Below, in pieces: positions 1 through 5,832 of a stretch of 30,204 nucleotides of DNA. Each line of letters begins with the position of its first letter. Positions within the stretch are counted from its first letter, which is position 1. Position numbers and translations under genes: made by a program. The DNA comes from a virus: IMG/VR virus record IMGVR_UViG_3300025155_000029, positions 1-30,204 of that record; one strand, given 5' to 3'. Below the pieces are notes generated by a model. The model saw nothing but the letters and a program-made list of their open reading frames with translations, did no database searches and was not told where the DNA came from.

Positions 1-62
1 TGGACAAAGTCGGAGCCTGACTATAGATGTCTCTTACCTTATAAATTTTACTTTGTAATAAT

Positions 63-110
63 GGGTCCCATATTATGATTGGGTCCCATATTTCAATATG
101 GTCCCATATT
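63..110. repeat. Three iteron-like direct repeats
   Basis: Three copies of GGGTCCCATATT lie at 63-74, 81-92 and 100-110 (the last has lost one G). They are spaced 18-19 bp apart, close to two helical turns. Each copy contains a near-palindrome, TGGGTCCCA. They sit directly downstream of the stop codon of the minus-strand zinc-finger gene. Repeats on one face of the helix suggest a protein-binding array such as an operator or replication-type iterons, but nothing here identifies the protein. Confidence 0.6.
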
Positions 111-298
111 CATGAATTATCATCATAAATTATATTCCTCGTTAATTTCCATCGAAAGTAAGCAGTTCTACATTTAGATTTACAGAATTTTTGCCAAGCT
201 CGTTTAGGTATAAAGGATTTACTACAAAATTTACAGTTCTTTTTTATAATATTATTTTCTGATATAATAATTTTTTGGTCTTTATCGGGGCTATCCAT
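110..298 (-). CDS. Small FCS-like zinc-finger protein
   Basis: Encodes 62 residues. Cysteines at 22, 25, 39 and 43 form a C-x2-C...FC-x3-C arrangement, the pattern of FCS/MYM-like zinc-binding fingers found in many tiny phage proteins. The basic region after the last Cys (CRTAYFRWK) suggests nucleic-acid contact. I chose the ATG at 296-298 because an AAGGAAGG ribosome site lies about seven bases upstream; the reading frame continues upstream to an ATG at 364 but without such a site and across the promoter. It is the only minus-strand gene at this end. It has its own promoter and a palindrome in its leader. A regulatory role is inference; the substrate is unknown. Confidence 0.7.
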   Translation of the reverse strand: MDSPDKDQKIIISENNIIKKNCKFCSKSFIPKRAWQKFCKSKCRTAYFRWKLTRNIIYDDNS

Positions 299-313
299 TC
301 GGCTACCTTCCTT

Positions 314-351
314 GGGAAATGCGTTCCTAGGGCCAGTGTAACGCATTTCCC
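314..351. promoter_or_regulatory. Perfect 12-bp-arm palindrome, candidate operator
   Basis: GGGAAATGCGTT (314-325) and AACGCATTTCCC (340-351) are exact reverse complements around a 14-base centre, CCTAGGGCCAGTGT. One arm lies in the -35/-10 spacer of the minus-strand promoter, next to its -10 box. The other arm lies just downstream of the expected start site. This is the geometry of a repressor operator. In RNA it would form a hairpin in the leader of the minus-strand gene. Outer partial complementarity (305-311 with 369-375) and a competing small hairpin (355-359 with 366-370) also exist. Confidence 0.6.
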
Positions 352-364
352 GCCTCCCTGTCAA
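335..364 (-). promoter_or_regulatory. sigma70-type promoter, minus strand
   Basis: On the minus strand TTGACA (plus 359-364) is a perfect -35 box. It is followed by an 18-base spacer and TACACT (plus 335-340), which matches the -10 consensus at four of six positions. It points toward the small zinc-finger gene ending at 110. I found no comparably good promoter on the plus strand for the rightward operon in 371-433. Confidence 0.6.
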
Positions 365-433
365 GAGGGAAGGTGTGGTAAAATGGGGCTGCGGTCAAGG
401 TGTATAAAAAGACTAATACTATGGAAATTAATC

Positions 434-670
434 ATGGAAATTAACAGACGAACATTCTTTTTTCTAGGATTTAGTTTTGCTATTGCCAAGACTTTAGGAA
501 TGTATGTTCCGTCTGAAGAAATTTATAAACCTTCAAAAGCACAAATTGATTTCATGAAATCTTATGAACCTAGAATTCTTTATGGTGGTAATGTTGGTGG
601 TGGAAAGACAATTAGAATGTTGGAATTAAACAATGCCATTAGGAATAGTATCAGATTCGGATTTCAATAA
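434..670 (+). pseudogene. Truncated terminase large-subunit N-terminus
   Basis: Encodes 78 residues ending in a stop at 668-670. Residues 30-62 align by eye with residues 16-48 of the full-length TerL encoded at 2772: a Y/W-(K/R)P-(S/N)-(K/R)-x-Q-x-(D/E)-F block, then LYGG followed by a Walker A motif GGNVGGGKT (residues 51-59). Everything after the P-loop helix is missing, including Walker B and the nuclease. The N-terminus has an RRTFFFLG run followed by a hydrophobic stretch, superficially like a Tat signal. The start codon sits in a 11-bp direct repeat (ATGGAAATTAA at 421 and 434) and has only a weak ribosome site. Its end overlaps the terS-like gene by 38 bases. It is probably a recombination remnant; a short expressed ATP-binding peptide is the alternative. 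Confidence 0.6.
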
Positions 671-1208
671 AGAACTTGAAGTTTCTGAGTCTAAACCAAA
701 ACAAAACAATGGTTCTACTAATGGACGAGTAGAACAATTACCTGCACGCGGTCGTGGGCCAGGTAATATTGAAGTTCCTCAATCAATTAAACAACTCATT
801 GGAGTTAGTTCAATTGAAGATGGCCGGGCCGAGTCACTTCAATTAGCTGAAAGATTTAGTATCAGTCCTTCCTCAGTTTCGGCCTATACTAACGGAGCTA
901 ATTCTACTGCAACTTACGACAAACCTAATTCTGAACTGAAAAAAGTTAATGATGGTATAAGAGAAAAGATTACATCTAAAGCGCGTTCCCGCCTACTGAA
1001 AGCCATCAATCATATCACAGACGACAATTTAAAAGGTTCCAAGCCAAGAGATTTAGCGGCTATCGCTAAAGATATGTCTGCTGTAGTAAAGAATATGGAA
1101 CCTGATTCTAATTCAAATTTAACTAATTTGAATAATCCAACATTTGTAGTATACGCGCCTCAAATTCGCAGAGAAGAAGTTTACGAAACGATTCAATTGC
1201 AAGAGTAA
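633..1208 (+). CDS. Probable terminase small subunit
   Basis: Encodes 191 residues. Residues 63-90 look like a helix-turn-helix (ELA-like LAERFSISPSSVSAYTNG), as in DNA-recognition domains of small terminases. Residues 100-155 are predicted helical and rich in K/R/A. The C-terminus FVVYAPQIRREEVYETIQL resembles the short C-terminal segment found in many phage small terminases (YAP...E..YE.I.). The first 50 residues are low-complexity and polar. The start at 633 lies inside the preceding truncated TerL frame and has only a weak GGAAT upstream, so the N-terminus is uncertain. TerL lies 1.5 kb downstream with five small genes between. Role inferred: recognises packaging DNA and recruits TerL. 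A generic HTH regulator is the main alternative. Confidence 0.6.
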   Translation: MPLGIVSDSDFNKELEVSESKPKQNNGSTNGRVEQLPARGRGPGNIEVPQSIKQLIGVSSIEDGRAESLQLAERFSISPSSVSAYTNGANSTATYDKPNSELKKVNDGIREKITSKARSRLLKAINHITDDNLKGSKPRDLAAIAKDMSAVVKNMEPDSNSNLTNLNNPTFVVYAPQIRREEVYETIQLQE

Positions 1209-1209
1209 A

Positions 1210-1283
1210 TTTCGCCGGGTATATTGGGGTATTAATTAGGTTCGGGGGAGTCTAATTAATTAGAAGTGATATATCCGGCGAAA
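1210..1283 (+). other. Two-tier stem-loop between terS and 1298
   Basis: The 89-base gap holds an outer stem TTTCGCCGG (1210-1218) with CCGGCGAAA (1275-1283). It extends inward through a G-T wobble and five A-T pairs. After an asymmetric internal loop, an inner perfect stem ATTAATTAG (1231-1239) with CTAATTAAT (1252-1260) closes a G-rich loop TTCGGGGGAG. No T-run follows, so it is not a typical terminator. The next gene's ribosome site (AGGAG, 1287-1291) begins four bases after the stem, so the structure could influence its translation, protect mRNA ends, or act as a packaging-site element. Confidence 0.6.
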
Positions 1284-1297
1284 AACAGGAGTAGACA

Positions 1298-1531
1298 ATG
1301 CCAGATACAGTGACTCTAACTGCTCCAACATTAGGACCAGCAATCAATCCTACTTCTTTAGTATTCAATAATGTTAGAGAAGTAAATCTTCAGTTTGATA
1401 GAAACGTGATTGAAGTTGTTCATGGTGTTCCTCCACGAACTACTCACCTAGATGATGCTCCAATACATGGAGGGGTTAGTTACACTGTAAATGCTGACAA
1501 TACAGTTAGTGTATCAGTTAGCTGGTCATAA
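1298..1531 (+). CDS. Hypothetical 77-residue beta-rich protein
   Basis: Encodes 77 residues with no motif I recognise. The sequence is rich in Thr, Val and Asn, has no charged clusters and no hydrophobic segment. It ends in an alternating pattern typical of beta strands (YTVNADNTVSVSVSWS). A strong AGGAG site lies six bases before the ATG, immediately after the large hairpin. It is the first of a run of four small genes between terS and the secreted protein. A small structural or decoration role is possible but only inferred from composition and neighbourhood. Confidence 0.65.
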   Translation: MPDTVTLTAPTLGPAINPTSLVFNNVREVNLQFDRNVIEVVHGVPPRTTHLDDAPIHGGVSYTVNADNTVSVSVSWS

Positions 1532-1533
1532 TC

Positions 1534-1764
1534 ATGGCATACCTAACTTTACTCACTATCGGTCCAGTTCACGATATTCTTCAAAATATCGTGTATGCGT
1601 TACCTGCTCGAAAAACACGTATGCAGGCTGATGCTGTAGTTGAGACTAGTCTTCAATCAACTACTGGATTTACAGCAGTCGCGGCATCAACTACTGGAGT
1701 TGAAACATCAGCATCATTCGTTCGTTGCACTACAGCTAATACCAAGATTAGTTTAAAAACATAA
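1534..1764 (+). CDS. Hypothetical 76-residue protein
   Basis: Encodes 76 residues, starting two bases after the previous stop and ending in a TAATG overlap with the next gene, so it is probably translated by coupling. The middle is Thr/Ser/Ala rich (TTGFTAVAASTTGVETSASF). The N-terminus is hydrophobic but too broken for a confident membrane helix. A perfect 9-bp inverted repeat (CACGATATT at 1570-1578 with AATATCGTG at 1585-1593) lies inside the coding region. No family recognised. Confidence 0.6.
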   Translation: MAYLTLLTIGPVHDILQNIVYALPARKTRMQADAVVETSLQSTTGFTAVAASTTGVETSASFVRCTTANTKISLKT

Positions 1765-2039
1765 TGGAATCAATGTTAGATTCTGAATTTGTAAAATGGT
1801 TAGCTACATTAGGTATTGGAGGTATTTTAGCAGGTTTCATGTTTATCTTTTATAGAAAAGATATTAAACAATATACTGAATTATGGAAAATAGTTACTGA
1901 ACAATTAATTATAAATCTTAAAGAAAATACAATCTCAAATACAAAACTTATTACTATGTTAGAACATCATGAACTTAATTCTTTGAGAAAATCCGATATT
2001 TTAGAAATGATTGAAAAGATAAATAGTGATAAAAAATAG
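1764..2039 (+). CDS. Single-TM holin-like or lysis accessory protein
   Basis: Encodes 91 residues. Residues 11-30 form one Gly-rich membrane helix (LATLGIGGILAGFMFIFY), followed by a charged RKD and a long polar, probably coiled-coil tail of about 55 residues. This topology is seen in class III holins and hemolysin-XhlA-like phage proteins, and also in phage membrane proteins of unknown role. It starts in a TAATG overlap with the preceding gene and is followed by a second small membrane protein of holin type. The pair suggests a lysis cassette, although the endolysin gene is 18 kb away at 20350. Role inferred. Confidence 0.6.
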   Translation: MESMLDSEFVKWLATLGIGGILAGFMFIFYRKDIKQYTELWKIVTEQLIINLKENTISNTKLITMLEHHELNSLRKSDILEMIEKINSDKK

Positions 2040-2063
2040 AATAAAACATAGGAGATTCAGGAA

Positions 2064-2240
2064 ATGTTAAAAGGTTACAAGACTTATATTGTTGCCATTC
2101 TAGCAGGTTTAGTAGCTGCTGCATATACGCTAGGTTATATTGATGAACAGACACGCGATACTCTACTTGCATTACTAGGTGCGGGTGCTCTAGGAACAGT
2201 CGCTGCGAAAATTAATCGCATCGGTAAGAAAATTGAATAA
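2064..2240 (+). CDS. Small holin-like membrane protein
   Basis: Encodes 58 residues (MLKGYKTYIVAILAGLVAAA at the start). There are two hydrophobic helices, about residues 6-25 and 33-49, separated by a short turn containing DEQTRD, and a basic tail NRIGKKIE. The opening K(T)YIVA.LAG and the closing Gly/Ala-rich helix are typical of a widespread class of short phage holin-type proteins. An AGGAG site at 2050-2054 precedes the ATG. It ends two bases before the next gene's ATG. Probable role: membrane pore formation at lysis or its timing, paired with the single-TM protein upstream. Confidence 0.7.
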   Translation: MLKGYKTYIVAILAGLVAAAYTLGYIDEQTRDTLLALLGAGALGTVAAKINRIGKKIE

Positions 2241-2241
2241 A

Positions 2242-2772
2242 ATGAGAAAACTATTTTTAGTTTTAATTCTGTCAATTCCTTCAACTACATTTGCACAGGA
2301 TTATCGTGTAAATGAAGAACGAAATCTTGCTTGGGATTATACTCAAGCTAATATTGATGTTAGTCAAACAATTAGATTTGAAGTTAGATTAGATTCAGGA
2401 ATTTTCTTTGATACAGAATTACCTGTGTTACCACCTGGAACTTATGAATGGCCTTTACCAGAATTAACAGTAGGTGGTCATGTAGTAAGGGTGCGCGCTT
2501 GTAATTCTCTTGAGTGTGGTTCTTCTGCTATGTTAAGTTTTAATGTATTAGCAATGCTTCCACCTCCCCCTACTAATCTTCGTATTCCTCCAGGCCAAGT
2601 AGTTTCAATTCCTAAAGCAATTCAATTAGCTGAATCATATTCTTTTGTTAGACGATTACATGGATTAAGTGAACCTGAAATGCGTATCTTGGCAAATAAT
2701 TATCAGGGTGATTTTACTTATGGTAACATAATGAATTATCTTGATGAGAGCTTTACAAGATTAGGTCGATAG
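2242..2772 (+). CDS. Secreted protein with a fibronectin-III-like domain
   Basis: Encodes 176 residues from ATG 2242; a TTG nine bases upstream is less likely. Residues 1-18 are a good Sec signal peptide (MRK, hydrophobic core, STTFA before QD). Residues 19-105 are beta-rich with a pattern like a fibronectin type III or related Ig-like fold (IRFEVRLDSG ... PPGTYEWPLP ... VRVRACNSLECGSS). A proline-rich linker PPPPTNLRIPPG then leads to a helical C-terminal part. The stop overlaps the GTG start of TerL (TAGTG). Signal-bearing Ig-like proteins are unusual inside a terminase module. It may be exported to the host envelope during infection; the function is unknown. Confidence 0.65.
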   Translation: MRKLFLVLILSIPSTTFAQDYRVNEERNLAWDYTQANIDVSQTIRFEVRLDSGIFFDTELPVLPPGTYEWPLPELTVGGHVVRVRACNSLECGSSAMLSFNVLAMLPPPPTNLRIPPGQVVSIPKAIQLAESYSFVRRLHGLSEPEMRILANNYQGDFTYGNIMNYLDESFTRLGR

Positions 2773-4472
2773 TGGACTTTCTTATACCTAAAAATCTATC
2801 AGGAGATAGACTTGAATGGCGTCCTAACAGGAAACAAGCTGAGTTTCTTTCTATTCCCTGGAGTATTAAAGAAGGATTATATGGAGGTGGAGCAGGTTCA
2901 GGTAAGTCTGACGTATTATTAATGTATGGAATTGTTCATCGCTTGCATGAGAATCCTAGATTCAAGCAAGTAGTAATGCGAAGAACAATGCCAGAACTGA
3001 AAAGGGAGATTGTTCCACGTTCTAGAGACATCTATAGAAAATTTGGTGCTACCTTCAACGGAACTGATATGTGCTGGACATTTCCGCGTCCAGACCAATA
3101 TGGTTCAGGAATGAAAAATGAAGGAGCAATGATTTTCTTAGGTCATTGTGAGGAAGAAAAAAATGTTCACATCTACGATACAATGGAAATCTCTTTATAT
3201 ACACCTGATGAAATAACTTCATTAACTGAATATATTTATTTATATATAGCATTTGAAAGAAACCGCGCACCTAAAGACTCTGGTTTGCCCAGTATTACCA
3301 GAGCAGCAGGAATGCCATCAGGAGTTGGACATACATTTACCAAGAAACGCTTTGTTGACCCCTACAAAGCTGGTGGAAAAATTATTGTAGGACGCGGTGG
3401 GAACAAGAGAATTTATATACATGCGACTCTAGAAGATAATAAAGATTACATCGACCCTAGTTATTCTCAATCATTAGATGGTAGACCTGAAGCTGAAAGA
3501 AAAGCTAAGAAGTTTGGTGATTGGGACGCGTATCTTGGATTAGTATTTGATGAATTTAGAGATAAGAAATATCCTGATGAACCTGAAAATGCATTACATG
3601 TAATTGAACCTCATGAAATACCTAATTGGTGGCCTAAAATAATTATAGGTGATTGGGGATACCGTGCATTATGTTATTTGGGATTTTATGCTATTACACC
3701 AAATAAAAGAATAATTCAATATAAAGAATTAGCTTGGTTAAAAACTAAAATTAGTGAATGGGGACCAATAGCGAAACAATTAATTGATAAAGAACAACCA
3801 CGTATCATTAAATTTTGTCAATCAGCTAAACAAGATAGAGGACAAGAACAGACAATTCAGCAACAAATTTCAGAAGCATTAGGAAGAAATATTGAACTAA
3901 CAGTAAATTCAGCAGGTTCTAGAGTAGCTGGTAAGATGTTACTCCATGAGAATTTAAGATGGAAACCAAAACCAATTATTCCTCCTGAATTATTACCTAA
4001 TTTTGATAATGATTATTCTGAATGGGTTTACAGGAATAAAGGTGAGGATGAATACAAAGCATACTTAAGTTTATTTAAATTACCTGAACCCGAAACTAAT
4101 ATTCCTAAATTATTAATATTCAGATGTAATGATGAAAGAAGTCATGAAGGTCATCCTAATTGTTGTCCATTAGTTATTGAAGCAATTAAAGCATGTAATT
4201 ATCCTGAAAAAACTATTGATGGAAAACCAATTGAAGATGTAGCTGAATTCGATGGTGATGACCCATATGATACTACAAGATATGCATTAGATGCTGCTGA
4301 AAGATTTTTTGGAGATGCTAAAACTGAATTTAAGAAAATTCAGGAACAAGAACGAATGTTAGAAATTCTTCGTAGAACTAATGATTGGACCGCGTTCTAT
4401 AGGAATATGAGTAGAATTGAATCTGACCAGAAATTACCTCAATCAATTCGTCGGTATGCTAGGAGACATTGA
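2772..4472 (+). CDS. terL: Terminase large subunit
   Basis: Encodes 566 residues, normal TerL length. The ATPase half has Walker A GGGAGSGKS at residues 38-46, a Walker B-like ISLYTPDE at 140-147 (acidic pair D146/E147) and a TRAAGMPSG coupling-type segment near 177-184. The linker GDWDAYLGLVFDEF (249-262) is a typical terminase landmark. The nuclease half begins IIIGDWGYR with D294 as the likely first metal ligand, and ends near DDPYDTTRYALDAAERFFG. It translocates DNA into the prohead and cuts concatemers. The start is GTG overlapping the previous TAG. It ends in a TGATG overlap with the next gene. A second, truncated N-terminal TerL copy lies at 434-670. Confidence 0.95.
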   Translation: MDFLIPKNLSGDRLEWRPNRKQAEFLSIPWSIKEGLYGGGAGSGKSDVLLMYGIVHRLHENPRFKQVVMRRTMPELKREIVPRSRDIYRKFGATFNGTDMCWTFPRPDQYGSGMKNEGAMIFLGHCEEEKNVHIYDTMEISLYTPDEITSLTEYIYLYIAFERNRAPKDSGLPSITRAAGMPSGVGHTFTKKRFVDPYKAGGKIIVGRGGNKRIYIHATLEDNKDYIDPSYSQSLDGRPEAERKAKKFGDWDAYLGLVFDEFRDKKYPDEPENALHVIEPHEIPNWWPKIIIGDWGYRALCYLGFYAITPNKRIIQYKELAWLKTKISEWGPIAKQLIDKEQPRIIKFCQSAKQDRGQEQTIQQQISEALGRNIELTVNSAGSRVAGKMLLHENLRWKPKPIIPPELLPNFDNDYSEWVYRNKGEDEYKAYLSLFKLPEPETNIPKLLIFRCNDERSHEGHPNCCPLVIEAIKACNYPEKTIDGKPIEDVAEFDGDDPYDTTRYALDAAERFFGDAKTEFKKIQEQERMLEILRRTNDWTAFYRNMSRIESDQKLPQSIRRYARRH

Positions 4473-4834
4473 TGTTAAAGCAACTCTTATACAAACTATT
4501 TGGATTAGAAGACCCTCCATGCAGTTCATGCGAAATTCTTCGTCATGAATTAGAAATGATGCGTGCTGAGCGTAATCTACTTTTAGATAGATTACTTGAA
4601 CCTAAATCAGAAACTACGTCTGTTAATCAAGTAGTAGACCCAATTAGACCAGTTCCTACATCTTCATTCATGCCGTGGCGCGTGCGTAAACAAATACTTG
4701 AAGATGAAAGTAGACAGAAAGCTAGAATTCTAAGTAAATTTGAAGTTGAAAATAAAGAAATCACAACTGGAGATAAGACTGCTGAATTAGAGAAAGAACT
4801 TGGAGTAATTGAGGATGCCACAAGACCAATCTAG
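4472..4834 (+). CDS. Coiled-coil protein with N-terminal CxxC
   Basis: Encodes 120 residues, using the ATG that overlaps the TerL stop (TGATG) with AGGAG six bases upstream. After a short hydrophobic start there is CSSCEILRHELEMMRAERN, a CxxC directly followed by a heptad-like helix to about residue 43. Then come a Pro-rich linker and a charged helical C-terminus rich in Lys/Glu. I recognise the CxxCE-helix pattern as recurring in small genes after terL in environmental phages, but know no function. It overlaps the next gene by 20 bases. Confidence 0.7.
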   Translation: MLKQLLYKLFGLEDPPCSSCEILRHELEMMRAERNLLLDRLLEPKSETTSVNQVVDPIRPVPTSSFMPWRVRKQILEDESRQKARILSKFEVENKEITTGDKTAELEKELGVIEDATRPI

Positions 4835-5249
4835 TCCTAGTCCTGGTTTATTAAGAAGATTACTAGGTTCATTAGGAATCAATCCTGTTTCTGAAGACTT
4901 AAACCAGAAATGGCCTGAGTTACAGAAACAATGGATTGGTCAAGAAATGGAATCTCCAGAAGCTACGTCGCGTGTTCCTAAAGTAATGGAAATGGGACCA
5001 ATATCTAAATTTCTTACTGGTGATGCATACGCGGCTACTGGTCCATTCGGAACTATTGCATTAAATAGAGAAGCTATTGAAAAAGAAAAACAAGATTTAG
5101 GAGATGTGTTGGCGCATGAATTAGGTCATGTTGAACAAGGTCCATCTGCAATGATAAAGCAATTTTATCAGGATATGGAAAGAGGACCAATGGTTAAGGA
5201 AGCATTTAGACCGCGTAGAAAAAAAGATATTTACTTGAGGCCAAAATAA
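4815..5249 (+). CDS. HELGH zinc metallopeptidase-like protein
   Basis: Encodes 144 residues from ATG 4815; a TTG at 4809 is the alternative. The motif HELGH at residues 101-105 (H101, E102, H105) within DVLAHELGHVEQG is the HExxH zinc site of gluzincin-like peptidases. It is preceded by a strand GTIALNREAI typical of minimal zincins. The third ligand is probably one of the acidic residues downstream and is not certain. It sits between TerL and portal. Roles could be processing of a virion protein or of a host target. It does not resemble the usual serine or herpes-type prohead proteases. TAATG overlap with the next gene. Confidence 0.75.
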   Translation: MPQDQSSPSPGLLRRLLGSLGINPVSEDLNQKWPELQKQWIGQEMESPEATSRVPKVMEMGPISKFLTGDAYAATGPFGTIALNREAIEKEKQDLGDVLAHELGHVEQGPSAMIKQFYQDMERGPMVKEAFRPRRKKDIYLRPK

Positions 5250-5668
5250 TGCCACCTGATTATACTGGAACTCCTATTACTACGGGAATGTCTAGGCAGG
5301 TAGCTATTGACAGAATGAATAGATTATTAAATAGAAATATGTCTGAACCCGAAATTCAAATAATTAATAATTCTCTTGGTGGTGTTGGAGAAAATGTATC
5401 TGAAGAACAGTTTAATCAAGCTGGAAGATTAATTAATCAACAAGGTAGTAAATTTGGTTTAAATTTTAGACCTCAATATCCTAATTTAACTCCAATGCAA
5501 ACTCCCCAAACAGGAGGAATTGGACCACAGCCAGAAACTTTAAAAAAATTAATGAATAATCCTAGTCCAATAAATCCTGAAATAACTCAATCTAGTATGC
5601 AGTCAATTTCTACTCCCGGTGGAGATATGTGGGGTAATTTAAGACAGAAAAGACCGGGGTATGTATAA
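5249..5668 (+). CDS. Hypothetical Asn/Gln/Pro-rich 139-residue protein
   Basis: Encodes 139 residues. Residues 10-70 look helical with an EF-hand-unlike, polar pattern (AIDRMNRLLNRNMSEPEIQII ...). The rest is disordered and rich in Pro, Gln, Asn and Thr. There are no cysteines and no membrane segment. It is linked by TAATG overlaps on both sides to the zinc peptidase and the next small gene. Composition resembles minor virion or assembly proteins next to portal in podoviruses, but no family is recognised. Confidence 0.65.
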   Translation: MPPDYTGTPITTGMSRQVAIDRMNRLLNRNMSEPEIQIINNSLGGVGENVSEEQFNQAGRLINQQGSKFGLNFRPQYPNLTPMQTPQTGGIGPQPETLKKLMNNPSPINPEITQSSMQSISTPGGDMWGNLRQKRPGYV

Positions 5669-5832
5669 TGCCAGCCAAAAGTGCTAAACAGTATAAATTC
5701 ATGCAAATGATGGCCCACTCACCAGAGAAAAAGAGAAAAACTGATGCAGGACCATCACCAGAAGTAGCTAAGAAGTTTATTAATGAAACTTCACCTGAAA
5801 AGAGAAAGATGTTTGCTAAAGGAAAGAAATGA
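5668..5832 (+). CDS. Small MPAKS-type phage protein
   Basis: Encodes 54 residues, strongly basic, beginning MPAKSAKQYKFMQMMAHSPE and containing SPEVAKKFINETSPEKRKMF. The MPAKS..Q..FM...A opening and SPEVAKKF repeat-like block match a very common class of tiny phage proteins (resembling DUF3008-type proteins) often next to portal genes. Function unknown; a helical nucleic-acid or virion-associated role is plausible. It starts in a TAATG overlap and ends in an ATGA overlap with portal, so it is clearly part of the operon. Confidence 0.75.
   Translation: MPAKSAKQYKFMQMMAHSPEKKRKTDAGPSPEVAKKFINETSPEKRKMFAKGKK

Noticed and set aside
1-40. Left-edge sequence resembling a tRNA 3' end (possible attachment site)
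   Set aside because: The resemblance is limited to a few bases; no complete T arm or repeat partner found, and no integrase in the window.
371-433. Plus-strand promoter for the late operon
   Set aside because: TATAAA and TACTAT boxes are present but no convincing -35 at the right distance.
1570-1593. Perfect 9-bp inverted repeat as a terminator
   Set aside because: Inside a coding gene, AT-rich and without a T-tract; mentioned only in the gene entry.
3055-3270. Minus-strand frame inside terL
   Set aside because: No ribosome site, wholly inside a strongly supported gene.
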